Of a DNA stretch of 40,188 nucleotides, positions 16,976 to 24,309 are shown piece after piece. Positions within the stretch are counted from its first letter, which is position 1; every line of letters starts with the position of its first letter. This stretch comes from Acidobacteriaceae bacterium (GTDB taxonomy: Bacteria; Acidobacteriota; Terriglobia; Terriglobales; Acidobacteriaceae). The stretch covers positions 77,487 to 117,674 of the forward strand of contig PMHV01000062.1 of assembly GCA_003156805.1 (NCBI GenBank). The letters run 5' to 3'. Made by a program: the position numbers and the translations under genes. A model generated the notes under the pieces. The model did no database searches and was not told the origin of the DNA. It saw only the letters and a list, made by a program, of their open reading frames with translations.

Positions 16976-17069
16976 CGGTGAAGGAGTTCACCGCTAACCG
17001 CTGTCCCATCGTTCGTTAAGCCGGGCACAGCTGATGACTCCTGACAAGGGATTCTTTGTCTCGGGGTCA
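16976..17069 (+). promoter_or_regulatory. Fluoride riboswitch 1 (crcB RNA)
   Basis: The pseudoknotted aptamer fold is present. Stem CGGTGA/TCACCG (16976-16993) closes the loop AGGAGT, which pairs with ACTCCT (17037-17042) in the invariant GATGACTCCT. It is followed by TAACCGC and a second stem GCTGTCCC/GGGCACAGC. The expression platform is a hairpin TGACTCC...GACAA/TTGTC...GGGGTCA (to 17069) that would consume the pseudoknot strand, so fluoride binding and hairpin formation exclude each other. No T tract follows, so control may be at translation. A short ATG frame of 9 residues (17069-17098) starts at the end of the hairpin. It precedes the 17110 and 17523 genes. Confidence 0.9.
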
Positions 17070-17109
17070 TGGCCGCTCGGCGAAGATTCCGAAGATAAAG
17101 AAGCGCTCA

Positions 17110-17406
17110 ATGTTCGACGAGAACGTATCCCCGGCTGCGCCGTCTGCCGGGCCGTGCGTGCTTTCGACGGTGTGCCGCCTCATTGAGGTACTGCCGCGGG
17201 CGGATTGGCTGCTTCAGAGTGAGATTGAAACTTGGCTCAGTCAGAGCTCCGCAATCGCGCAAGAGGCGGTTGCGAGGGAAATTACTCGGCGCCAGGCGGT
17301 TCCCCGTGAGCTCCAAGCCAAGGACAATGTCCTACGACTCCTGCTCGCAGTGAAAGGCAGGATAGACGAGGCTTTGGGCGATCCTGCCACATCGAGGATC
17401 GTGTAG
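17110..17406 (+). CDS. Small protein of unknown function behind riboswitch 1
   Basis: A 98-residue protein (MFDENVSPAAPSAGP...) with two predicted helices: a hydrophobic-amphipathic one (TVCRLIEVLPRADWLLQSEI) and a charged one (NVLRLLLAVKGRIDEALG). No family is recognised. The frame is open upstream to a TTG at 17056 inside the riboswitch hairpin; ATG 17110 is the first ATG, with only a weak purine stretch (AAAGAAG) before it. It is the first gene after riboswitch 1 and 116 bases before the ATPase gene, so the two are probably co-transcribed. Confidence 0.5.
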   Translation: MFDENVSPAAPSAGPCVLSTVCRLIEVLPRADWLLQSEIETWLSQSSAIAQEAVAREITRRQAVPRELQAKDNVLRLLLAVKGRIDEALGDPATSRIV

Positions 17407-17522
17407 AAACTGTAATTTGAGCCAATTGGAGCTTGCAGATTTTCTTACTTAAGGCTAAGCGATAGGTAGGGCTTCAGGTACGGAGGTGGATTCCAGAACG
17501 TGGAGCGCGTTCGACTTTTGAG

Positions 17523-18281
17523 ATGGCACAAAGCGGAATCAAGATCGTGAAACCTGAATTCATCTTCGGTCGCGAGGAGGAGAAGCAGAGCATCCGCGAC
17601 AGGCTCACCAAGATGCGTCCCTTCCTTATTCATGGTCCTGCGGGAGTGGGAAAGACTGTTCTTCTGCGCAGCCTGCTTCCGGAGTTCACCGATGTCCTTT
17701 ATTGTGAAAACGCCGCTACCACGCAGACCATCTTCCGTACCGTGGCCCAAAATCTATTGCGATTGCATACCGGCCGCACGGTTACCGCCTTTCGCGATGA
17801 AGGGGCTATCAAAACGAAGTCGGCCGTTTCTCTGAAGGGAATCGTGATGGACGCACTCAACGAAGGCAAATACTGCATCGTCTTGGACCATCTGAAGCGC
17901 CCCTCATACTCGTTGGCCGCAGCAGTTCGCGAACTCATGGGCCGGGGATCGACCCCCGTGATGGCGATCGCCCGGTCCTGTCACATGGAGGATGTGGGAT
18001 TCCTGCAACCCTTCTATTCCGACCGCTCGGAGAAGTATGAGATTCCTAACTTTGAGTCCGAGATCGCCGAACAATTTGCTTACGAAGTCGTGAAGAGGAA
18101 AGGACTCTCCGCACAAAACATGCGAGAGTTCCTGAAGAAAGTATTGGAGTTTAGCGACGGCAATCCAGGTGCAATCCTAGCGATGCTGGAGATGGCTGGC
18201 TACCCCAAGTATCGTTCCGATGAACATATCAAAATTACGCCGCTGTACATCGATTTCAGAATGAGCTGGAATCCATTGTGA
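17523..18281 (+). CDS. AAA/STAND-like P-loop ATPase in the fluoride-riboswitch region
   Basis: A 252-residue soluble ATPase. Walker A is HGPAGVGKTVLL (about residues 38-49). A Walker B-like strand YCIVLDHLKRP (about 118-128) has His where the second acidic residue usually stands. VMAIARS could be the sensor-1 strand. A short helical lid (FAYEVVKRKGLS, then VLEFSDGNPGAILAML) matches the AAA_16/Orc1-Cdc6-like group with its SxGNPxA turn. No DNA-binding or effector domain follows, so it is a bare NTPase module. It lies downstream of riboswitch 1 and the small unknown gene. A role as a regulator or assembly factor for the neighbouring dynamin-like GTPases is only a guess. Confidence 0.75.
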   Translation: MAQSGIKIVKPEFIFGREEEKQSIRDRLTKMRPFLIHGPAGVGKTVLLRSLLPEFTDVLYCENAATTQTIFRTVAQNLLRLHTGRTVTAFRDEGAIKTKSAVSLKGIVMDALNEGKYCIVLDHLKRPSYSLAAAVRELMGRGSTPVMAIARSCHMEDVGFLQPFYSDRSEKYEIPNFESEIAEQFAYEVVKRKGLSAQNMREFLKKVLEFSDGNPGAILAMLEMAGYPKYRSDEHIKITPLYIDFRMSWNPL

Positions 18282-18486
18282 ACCTATTTGTAGAACAGGG
18301 ACAAAGCCAATATCAGAACCAGCAGTATTCCAATCATGGCGTTGTACGAAGTCTCCCGTCAGCGAGATGACAGAGACTTCCAAAAGGCTCATTGCGTCGG
18401 GAATGTTTTCGGTGACTACGTTGGATGGATACTAGTCTGACCGCCAGTAGCCCGAAATGGGCTCTCGGACCGAGGATTTTGAAACA

Positions 18487-18516
18487 TTGACTTCACCCCT
18501 CCCTCATAGCCATAAT
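18487..18516 (+). promoter_or_regulatory. Sigma70-type promoter of the first dynamin-like gene
   Basis: TTGACT (18487-18492) and CATAAT (18511-18516) are separated by 18 bases; the predicted transcription start coincides with the first base of riboswitch 2 at about 18523. Confidence 0.75.
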
Positions 18517-18522
18517 TACTTT

Positions 18523-18598
18523 AGGTGTTGGAGTTCGCCTTTAACCGCCCAACGGGCAGATGACTCCTACGAAGAAGGAAGTTTCTTGGTAGGAGTTC
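18523..18598 (+). promoter_or_regulatory. Fluoride riboswitch 2 (crcB RNA)
   Basis: Aptamer: stem AGGTG/CGCCT (18523-18540) encloses GGAGT, which pairs with ACTCC in ATGACTCCTAC; TTTAACCGCCC then pairs GCCC with GGGC (18547-18557). Expression platform: ACTCCTAC-GAAGAA (18563-18576) forms a long hairpin with TTTCTT-GGTAGGAGT (18582-18596). The hairpin uses the pseudoknot strand, so it competes with the ligand-bound fold. There is no T tract after it. It differs in sequence from riboswitches 1 and 3 but keeps the same plan. The next gene, 112 bases on, is the dynamin-like GTPase at 18711. Confidence 0.92.
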
Positions 18599-18710
18599 GT
18601 GTGGTTAGCTAAGGTCGCACGTCCCTCCATCCAAGAGATTATTTCCGGTAATCTTGCCTAGCTGAATACGGCCTGTGCATGTGCCAGAGCTGTGCAACGG
18701 ATGCAGCGCG

Positions 18711-20774
18711 ATGCCCGAAGAATCGTCAAATTCGCTCAATTCGAATCACGAGCGCCGCCTTAGTGTCACTTGCCGCCATATTGACAAACTGCTCGCCGAC
18801 ATGGAGGGCACGCTCAACGTCGCTGCGTCCAAGCTGGCGTTCCCGCAGTACGCTCCCGATCTAACCTCTACTCAAAGGCGGGTCATCGAGGACTACATCA
18901 GCCGCATCCGGGCGCAGCTGGTTCGGGTGCTGGATGGGCAAAACATCGAACGACCGCCGACCGAGATTCCGGTCTCACGCTCGCTACACACGACGCTTAC
19001 GTTCGTAGACATCGCGGTTGAGGAATTAAAGCCTGAGTACATGGGTGGCCATGGCGCAGTCCCGCCAGCAGCCGCGGTCGAGCTGAACGGCATTGCCGGA
19101 GAATTGCAGGGCCTGGTGAGACAGTTGGACCATTATCTGATGCGCGGGACCGGGGAGAACCTGCAGCAGCGGCTCGAGAAACTGGAAGAAGCGGGAGACG
19201 AAGTGCTCCTTCTCAAGAAGTTGGAATCGATCATCACCGAACGCGGACTGGTTGAATTTCGGTCGACATTGTCGATGATTCTTGATCGCCTGGAAGACAA
19301 CAGTTTTGAAATCGCTATCTTTGGCCGGGTCAGTTCCGGCAAGTCGTCTCTACTGAATGCCATTCTGGAAACTGACGTACTGCCGGTTGGCGTGACGCCC
19401 ATCACGGCTGTTCCCACGCGACTGGCATACGGGGAAGCCGCGGCGGTCAACGTCTGGTTTGCCAACCGGTCATCGGAACGCTTCGAGATTTCCCGATTGC
19501 CAGAGTTTGTGTCCGAGCAACTCAATCCGGGGAATGAGAAGCACGTGACCAGAATCGTGGTGCAACTTCCCTCGCCTCGCGTTCGGAATGGGATCGCGTT
19601 TGTGGACACTCCGGGGTTGGGATCATTGGCCACTCGGGGGGCGGCTGAAACACTTGCTTACCTGCCACGCTGCGATCTGGGTGTGGTTCTGATTGATGCC
19701 GGATCCACGCTGACGCCGGACGATCTTCAGACCATCCAGATTCTCCATGACGCGGCCATTCCGGCGATGGTTTTGTTGAGTAAAGCCGATCTGCTCACAG
19801 TGGAAGACCGCTCGCGCGTGATCGAATACGTTAAAGACCATATTAAGAAGGAACTGAACCTTGATCTGACCGTGCATGCCGTCAGCGTGGTTCAGGAAAG
19901 CAAGGAGTTGCTCACCCGCTGGTTCGAGGACGACATCGCGCCCCTTTACAACCAACGTCAGGAACTTAAAGTGCGCTCGATTCGCCGTAAACTTGGAGGG
20001 TTGCGGCAATCGATAGAGATCGCCTTGCGTGGGCGTCTCCGCCGCAAAGACCAGATTCCCCTCAAGAGGATTGAACAGCTGCGGGTGGTCGAAGGAGAAC
20101 TTCGACAAGCTAGTGGGCGTCTGGAAGAAATGAAAAAGATCGCCAGGCGAGTAGCGGACGAGTTGGAGACGAGTTCCCGGAAGACGCTTCTGGTAGCCGG
20201 AGCTTCGCTGGTGGAATCGTGGTCTTTGCCAGGCGCTGACGAAAAACCCTCGTCCGAGATTGTGAGCAGCGTCGTAACACGGACGGTTCAGGAACAAATC
20301 GAGGCCCTGCGCCGGCGCATCGACATACTGGCTCATAAACTCCATGAAACTCTTCAGTCGGCCGCCGAAGTTCTGGAGATAGCGGATGTCCCTGCTGCGG
20401 AAGAGTTCGCAAGCGTGCTGCGAGAAATGCCGGCATTCGATCTTGGGCAGCTTGAGTTTCGTCTACGACGTCCAGCGCTGCTCGCGTGGTTGGGGAGAAG
20501 ATTGTCTGAATCGTGTGTGACCAAAAGGCTGAGCGGCTTGATAGGGGCTCAGATTACGAGATCTTTGTCCGCATATCGCGCATCGCTCTATGACTGGTCC
20601 GACAGGACACTGGGACAAATCCAACGGCGATTCGATGCCTATGCGAACAGCTATCGCGCTCTGGTGGAGAGGTCACTGGGGAATCAGGAATTGGGAACCG
20701 GACAAGAAGGCATCATTCTCCGCGACCTGGAAGTACTGGAAAGCGCGTCACCGGAAAAGACCATGGCTTCCTGA
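18711..20774 (+). CDS. Bacterial dynamin-like GTPase 1 (fluoride-riboswitch controlled)
   Basis: A 687-residue large GTPase. An N-terminal helical region of about 200 residues precedes the GTPase domain: G1 IFGRVSSGKSSLLNAIL (about 202-218), G2 Thr in GVTPITAVPT, G3 FVDTPGLGSL (about 297), G4 LLSKADLL (about 355). The C-terminal 290 residues are coiled-coil/helical (IEQLRVVEGELRQASGRL and others) with a hydrophobic patch (RPALLAWLGRRL), as in the stalk and membrane-touching tip of BDLPs. BDLPs bind and remodel the inner membrane. Start: ATG 18711 preferred to the in-frame GTG 18675; Shine-Dalgarno weak. It is the sole gene between riboswitches 2 and 3, so it has its own fluoride switch. Confidence 0.9.
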   Translation: MPEESSNSLNSNHERRLSVTCRHIDKLLADMEGTLNVAASKLAFPQYAPDLTSTQRRVIEDYISRIRAQLVRVLDGQNIERPPTEIPVSRSLHTTLTFVDIAVEELKPEYMGGHGAVPPAAAVELNGIAGELQGLVRQLDHYLMRGTGENLQQRLEKLEEAGDEVLLLKKLESIITERGLVEFRSTLSMILDRLEDNSFEIAIFGRVSSGKSSLLNAILETDVLPVGVTPITAVPTRLAYGEAAAVNVWFANRSSERFEISRLPEFVSEQLNPGNEKHVTRIVVQLPSPRVRNGIAFVDTPGLGSLATRGAAETLAYLPRCDLGVVLIDAGSTLTPDDLQTIQILHDAAIPAMVLLSKADLLTVEDRSRVIEYVKDHIKKELNLDLTVHAVSVVQESKELLTRWFEDDIAPLYNQRQELKVRSIRRKLGGLRQSIEIALRGRLRRKDQIPLKRIEQLRVVEGELRQASGRLEEMKKIARRVADELETSSRKTLLVAGASLVESWSLPGADEKPSSEIVSSVVTRTVQEQIEALRRRIDILAHKLHETLQSAAEVLEIADVPAAEEFASVLREMPAFDLGQLEFRLRRPALLAWLGRRLSESCVTKRLSGLIGAQITRSLSAYRASLYDWSDRTLGQIQRRFDAYANSYRALVERSLGNQELGTGQEGIILRDLEVLESASPEKTMAS

Positions 20775-20829
20775 AGCGCGTGCGTGCGCCATGTAGCCCC
20801 CAACCAGCGTCATGCAGTGACGAAACCCG

Positions 20830-20859
20830 TTGACTTCGATAGGTATCCTTTGCTGTACT
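20830..20859 (+). promoter_or_regulatory. Likely promoter of the antiporter-FluC operon
   Basis: TTGACT (20830-20835) is followed after 18 bases by TGTACT (20854-20859), 15 bases before riboswitch 3 begins. The -35 is identical to that of the riboswitch 2 promoter; the -10 is weaker. Confidence 0.5.
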
Positions 20860-20873
20860 TAATCTGTCAACCA

Positions 20874-20964
20874 CGGTGAAGGAGTTCACCGTTAACCGCT
20901 GTCCCAACTTTTAAGCCGGAACAGCTGATGACTCCTGACAAGCGGATTTTTTGGCGCGGAGTCA
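20874..20964 (+). promoter_or_regulatory. Fluoride riboswitch 3 (crcB RNA)
   Basis: Nearly the same sequence as riboswitch 1: stem CGGTGA/TCACCG around AGGAGT, TTAACCGC, second stem GCTGT/ACAGC, then CTGATGACTCCTGACAAG. The platform hairpin pairs TGACTCC with GGAGTCA (20958-20964), again using the pseudoknot strand. As in riboswitch 1 the hairpin runs directly into an ATGGC; here that frame stays open across the antiporter start. It lies 43 bases before the antiporter ATG at 21008. Confidence 0.92.
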
Positions 20965-21007
20965 TGGCACCGGCGGCGATCCGCAGAACTCGTAGAGGTG
21001 GTGTCCC

Positions 21008-22210
21008 ATGGAGAATGTGTGGGTTCTGGCCTCGGTATGGGTCGGCCTGGCCTTGGTCGCGACGCTGGCTGCGATTTGGTTCAAGATATCAACCGCGCTC
21101 AGCGAGATCGTTGTCGGCACGGTGGCGCAGCTGGTGATTGGCGCGCTTTTCGTACACGCTGAACTTGGCGGAAAAACGAGCTGGATAAGCTTTCTGGCCG
21201 GTACGGGTGCCATTGTTCTTACGTTCCTGGCTGGTGCCGAACTGGACCCCAAGATCTTCCGGACGAAGTGGAAAGAAGCGACCGTAATTGGACTCGTGGG
21301 TTTCTTCGGACCGTTTCTGGGGTGTACGGCGGTTGCCCACTACCTCTTGCACTGGACGGGCCGTGCCAGTTGGCTGGCTGGCGTCGCTCTTTCGACCACT
21401 TCCGTGGCGGTGGTATATGCGGTCATGTTGGAACTGGGCTTCAACGTTACGGATTTTGGAAAGGCGGTGCTGGCCGCCTGCTTCGTGAACGATCTGGGAA
21501 CAGTGATTGCTCTGGGAATGATCTTCTCGCCGTTCACCATAAAAACCCTAATCTTTGTGGTGGTCAGTGTGGTTGTCTTCGCCATCCTTCCATTTCTGAC
21601 GCCACGGTTCTTTAGGAAATATGGAGGCCGCGTTTCCGAACTTGAGGCCAAATATATACTCTTTCTGCTATTCGCGATGGGGGGATTGGCGGTCTGGTCT
21701 GGCAGCGAAGCAGTATTGCCAGCCTACATCATCGGCATGGTGCTGGCGGGAACCGTGGGAAAGGACCACACTCTCATACGGCGTCTGCGTACCTTGACGT
21801 TCGGATTGCTCACACCGTTTTACTTCATTCGGGCGGGGTCGTTTGTGTCCGTACCTGCTTTGGTCGCAGCGCCACTCGTGTTCACTGCGTTGTTCTTCGC
21901 CAAGATGCTGTCGAAAGTAATTCCCTTGTATCCCACAGTGAAGGCATTTGACTATAAGAAGGAAGAGGGGCTCTACTTCACGCTGATGATGTCGACCGGC
22001 CTGACGTTTGGAACAATTTCTGCGCTGTTCGGACTGAATCACGGTGTCATTACCCAGGCGCAGTATTCATACTTGGTCGCCACGGTGATCGGCAGCGCCG
22101 TGATACCTACGATGATTGCCAATGCCTGGTTCATGCCGAGACACCTGCTGGCCATTAAGACAAAGGAGAAGACGGCGTCACCTCGACCTGTGAGCGAGGA
22201 AGCAAACTGA
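21008..22210 (+). CDS. Cation/proton antiporter of the fluoride operon
   Basis: A 400-residue membrane protein with about 12 helices, of the Na+/H+ exchanger fold (PF00999 type). Recognisable elements are GTGAIVLTFLAGAELDPK (TM3/4), LAGVALSTTSVAVVYAVMLE (TM4 crossover) and the ion-site helix LAACFVNDLGTVIALGM with an Asn-Asp pair, which in this superfamily is linked to electroneutral exchange. AGAGGTGG stands before the ATG. It is the first gene after riboswitch 3. Antiporters are known partners of fluoride riboswitches; whether this one moves fluoride or only restores pH/sodium balance is not visible. The last 20 residues form a charged cytosolic tail. Confidence 0.88.
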   Translation: MENVWVLASVWVGLALVATLAAIWFKISTALSEIVVGTVAQLVIGALFVHAELGGKTSWISFLAGTGAIVLTFLAGAELDPKIFRTKWKEATVIGLVGFFGPFLGCTAVAHYLLHWTGRASWLAGVALSTTSVAVVYAVMLELGFNVTDFGKAVLAACFVNDLGTVIALGMIFSPFTIKTLIFVVVSVVVFAILPFLTPRFFRKYGGRVSELEAKYILFLLFAMGGLAVWSGSEAVLPAYIIGMVLAGTVGKDHTLIRRLRTLTFGLLTPFYFIRAGSFVSVPALVAAPLVFTALFFAKMLSKVIPLYPTVKAFDYKKEEGLYFTLMMSTGLTFGTISALFGLNHGVITQAQYSYLVATVIGSAVIPTMIANAWFMPRHLLAIKTKEKTASPRPVSEEAN

Positions 22211-22219
22211 GGAGGGAGC

Positions 22220-22660
22220 ATGATGGGAAAACGACAGAACGCGTATTTTCGGAAGTTGCTAGTCGGCTACGACGGTTCCCCGCAGTCGGAAAAAGCCGTC
22301 GATGTGGCCTTCTCGTTGGCAGAGTGTTTGGATGCGACAGTACTGATCTTTAGCGTTGCGCGACCGCCTGAACCAGCGACCTCGGTTGAATTGCAGGCAG
22401 TGCTGGACGATGCGAAGGAGCATTTTCAAGAGGGGTTTAAGAAGATTCTGGAGAAGGCCCGTTCGCATGATATCGAGGTGAAGACCGACATGGCAGTTGG
22501 ACATCCGGCAGAACAAATCATCCACCGGGCAGAGGAGGACGGCATTGAACTCATCATTTTGGGCCGGCGGGGACGATCCATGATTTCGAGGATGATGTTA
22601 GGCTCGGTCTCCGAGCGAGTTTTGAGATATGCTCACTGCCCGGTGATGGTAGTCCACTAG
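22220..22660 (+). CDS. Universal stress protein (UspA family)
   Basis: A 146-residue single-domain Usp: strand KLLVGYDGSPQSEKAVDVA at the start, LIILGRRGRSMISRMMLGSV near the end and VLRYAHCPVMVV as the last strand. The nucleotide loop G-2x-G-9x-G-S is complete (GRRGRSMISRMMLGS), so an ATP-binding form is expected. It begins 9 bases after the antiporter stop with GGAGGGAG as ribosome site, so it is in the same operon under riboswitch 3. Usp proteins often pair with antiporters and channels as soluble regulators. Confidence 0.92.
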   Translation: MMGKRQNAYFRKLLVGYDGSPQSEKAVDVAFSLAECLDATVLIFSVARPPEPATSVELQAVLDDAKEHFQEGFKKILEKARSHDIEVKTDMAVGHPAEQIIHRAEEDGIELIILGRRGRSMISRMMLGSVSERVLRYAHCPVMVVH

Positions 22661-22736
22661 AAAGCACGTTCTAGCAGGAATTCCGGCTTCATCAGGTGCA
22701 GGTGGCTGTAGATTAAGTGGAAAGGAACAGGACAAC

Positions 22737-23114
22737 TTGCTGAAATACGTGTTGGTTGGCATCGGAGGTTGTCTGGGGTCGATTCTGCGGTTTTGGCTGG
22801 GCAGTTACATCGGCGGCAAGATGGGAACTCGCTTTCCCTACGGAACGCTTGTGATTAACATCACGGGATCGTTTCTGATTGGCCTGCTCTTTGCTTTGCT
22901 GACGGCCAGAACTTATTGGAGTCCAAACTGGCGATATTTGATCCCTATTGGCTTTATCGGAGGCTACACGACATTTTCCAGCTTCGAGTATGAGACTCTG
23001 CGGACGATCCAGGATGGGCAGATCGGACTGGGCCTGCTCTACGTGGCGACGAGCGTGGTTGTCGGGTTCGCGGCAGTGTGGGGAGGCGTGATAGCGGGGA
23101 GGGCGATCCCATGA
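22737..23114 (+). CDS. crcB: Fluoride channel FluC/CrcB
   Basis: A 125-residue four-helix membrane protein. All Fluc signatures are present: GIGGCLGSILRFWLG in helix 1, the pore Asn in VINITGSFLIG (helix 2), and GFIGGYTTFSSFEYET in helix 3, which carries the TTFS break and the phenylalanine box. One gene only, so it works as a dual-topology homodimer. It lets fluoride leave down its gradient. The start is a TTG (22737), with AGGA 4 bases upstream; no ATG or GTG lies closer to the conserved N-terminus. 76 bases after uspA, within the riboswitch 3 operon. Confidence 0.95.
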   Translation: MLKYVLVGIGGCLGSILRFWLGSYIGGKMGTRFPYGTLVINITGSFLIGLLFALLTARTYWSPNWRYLIPIGFIGGYTTFSSFEYETLRTIQDGQIGLGLLYVATSVVVGFAAVWGGVIAGRAIP

Positions 23115-23186
23115 AAGCTGAAGCTGCTGGGCCGCGTCGCGGAATTTCTGGTTGGTCAGAGAGGACTCTAATTTCAGGAGGACAAT

Positions 23187-23918
23187 ATGCTCACAGCGGG
23201 ACCTGGTAAGAAGGTCGGCATTTATGTGGCCGAGGACCAGCACTACCACGGGAGCGCGGCATATGCTGCCATTCTGGATTTTCTCTTCTTCCGTGGCGTC
23301 TCCGGCGCGACGGTGACGCGCGGCATCGCCGGATTTGGGGCCGATCATCATCTTCAGTCCACGAGACTTGTGGACCTGGCAGTCCATCTGCCCGTCAAGA
23401 TCGAGTTCATCGAAACTGCGCAGAAAGTCGAAGAGCTACTACCCAAACTGCAAGCCTTGGTAGGTACTGGACTGATTGAGATGCACGACACAACCATCGT
23501 CAAACCTGCCGAAAAGAAACAAAAACAGACCGCGACTGAGGGGCCGGCGTTGAAACGCGAAGGCAAGGCCAAGATGATGCGGATCTACATCGGAGAAAAC
23601 GACAAGTGGAATGGCAAGCCGTTGTACGAAGGCATCGTCGACGGCCTGCGATCGAACGATATTGCCGGCGTAACGGTTTACCGTGGGATTCTCGGGTATG
23701 GCGCCAATCGGAGAATTCATAAGGACGCTGCGCTGAGCCTTTCCCATGATCGCCCCATTCTGTTGTCGGTAGTTGATACGGAAGAAAAGCTGAAGGCATT
23801 CATGCCGGTTCTTGACCAGATGGTGGAGCAGGGCTTGGTCGTGCTATCCGACGCGGACGTCATCAAGTACACACATAACTACGAGAAGGCCGAGCGGCGG
23901 CAGGAAGCACGGATATGA
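23187..23918 (+). CDS. Tandem two-domain DUF190 protein
   Basis: A 243-residue protein with two DUF190 (PII-like) domains. Domain 1 (about 5-105) runs KKVGIYVAEDQHYHGSAAYA, GVSGATVTRGIAGFGAD and VKIEFIETAQKVEELLPKL. Domain 2 (about 125-232) runs KMMRIYIGENDKWNGKPLYE, GVTVYRGILGYGA and RPILLSVVDTEEKL. A Lys/Gln/Thr linker separates them. Genes of this family are regular neighbours of crcB and are thought to modulate the channel, but no activity is proven. GGAGG stands 7 bases before the ATG. It overlaps the next gene by 4 bases (ATGA). Confidence 0.9.
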   Translation: MLTAGPGKKVGIYVAEDQHYHGSAAYAAILDFLFFRGVSGATVTRGIAGFGADHHLQSTRLVDLAVHLPVKIEFIETAQKVEELLPKLQALVGTGLIEMHDTTIVKPAEKKQKQTATEGPALKREGKAKMMRIYIGENDKWNGKPLYEGIVDGLRSNDIAGVTVYRGILGYGANRRIHKDAALSLSHDRPILLSVVDTEEKLKAFMPVLDQMVEQGLVVLSDADVIKYTHNYEKAERRQEARI

Positions 23919-24268
23919 GACTCGAGGGGAAAGCAAAGATGTTGCGCATCCATTTTGGCGAGGATGACAAATGGCACGATAAGCCACTGTACGAGGCCAT
24001 CGTAGCCAAGTGCCGCGAACTCGATATCGCCGGCGCCACAGTGTTCCGCGGGATCGAGGGTTACGGAGCAAGCACGCTCATTCACAAGGCTCATCTCCTT
24101 CGGTCTTCGGATCGCCCAATCATGGTCTCAGTAATCGACACCGAGCAGAACATTAAGAAATTGCTCCCAGCCCTGGACGAAATGGTGGACGAAGGGTTGA
24201 TCGCGATGTCCGAAGTTGAAGTAATCCGCTACGTGCACCAGGAAGGGGTGCGCTCTCCAGCGTCGTAG
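23915..24268 (+). CDS. Single-domain DUF190 protein
   Basis: A 117-residue protein closely similar to the second domain of its upstream neighbour (shared EGKAKM-x-RI, DKW-x-x-KPLYE, DIAG-x-TV-x-RGI-x-GYGA, DRPI-x-x-SV-x-DTE), so it arose by duplication. The ATG overlaps the upstream stop (ATGA), which suggests translational coupling and a fixed ratio of the two products. PII-like proteins form trimers; a mixed oligomer with the tandem protein is possible. It is 41 bases before the second dynamin-like GTPase. Confidence 0.9.
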   Translation: MRLEGKAKMLRIHFGEDDKWHDKPLYEAIVAKCRELDIAGATVFRGIEGYGASTLIHKAHLLRSSDRPIMVSVIDTEQNIKKLLPALDEMVDEGLIAMSEVEVIRYVHQEGVRSPAS

Positions 24269-24309
24269 CCAAGGTACCAGATTGGACCAAGATCATTAAG
24301 GGATGAGCT

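Noticed and set aside
16706-16981. 91-codon gene upstream of riboswitch 1
   Set aside because: No family match or ribosome site, and it overlaps the promoter and aptamer start.
18282-18486. C-terminal continuation of the AAA ATPase by readthrough or frameshift
   Set aside because: No residues in any frame of this stretch resemble an AAA lid or effector domain, so the stop at 18281 is accepted.
20928-21137. 69-codon gene overlapping the antiporter start
   Set aside because: It begins inside the riboswitch hairpin and is Trp/Arg/Ser-rich out-of-frame sequence of the antiporter; kept only as a possible leader-peptide remark.
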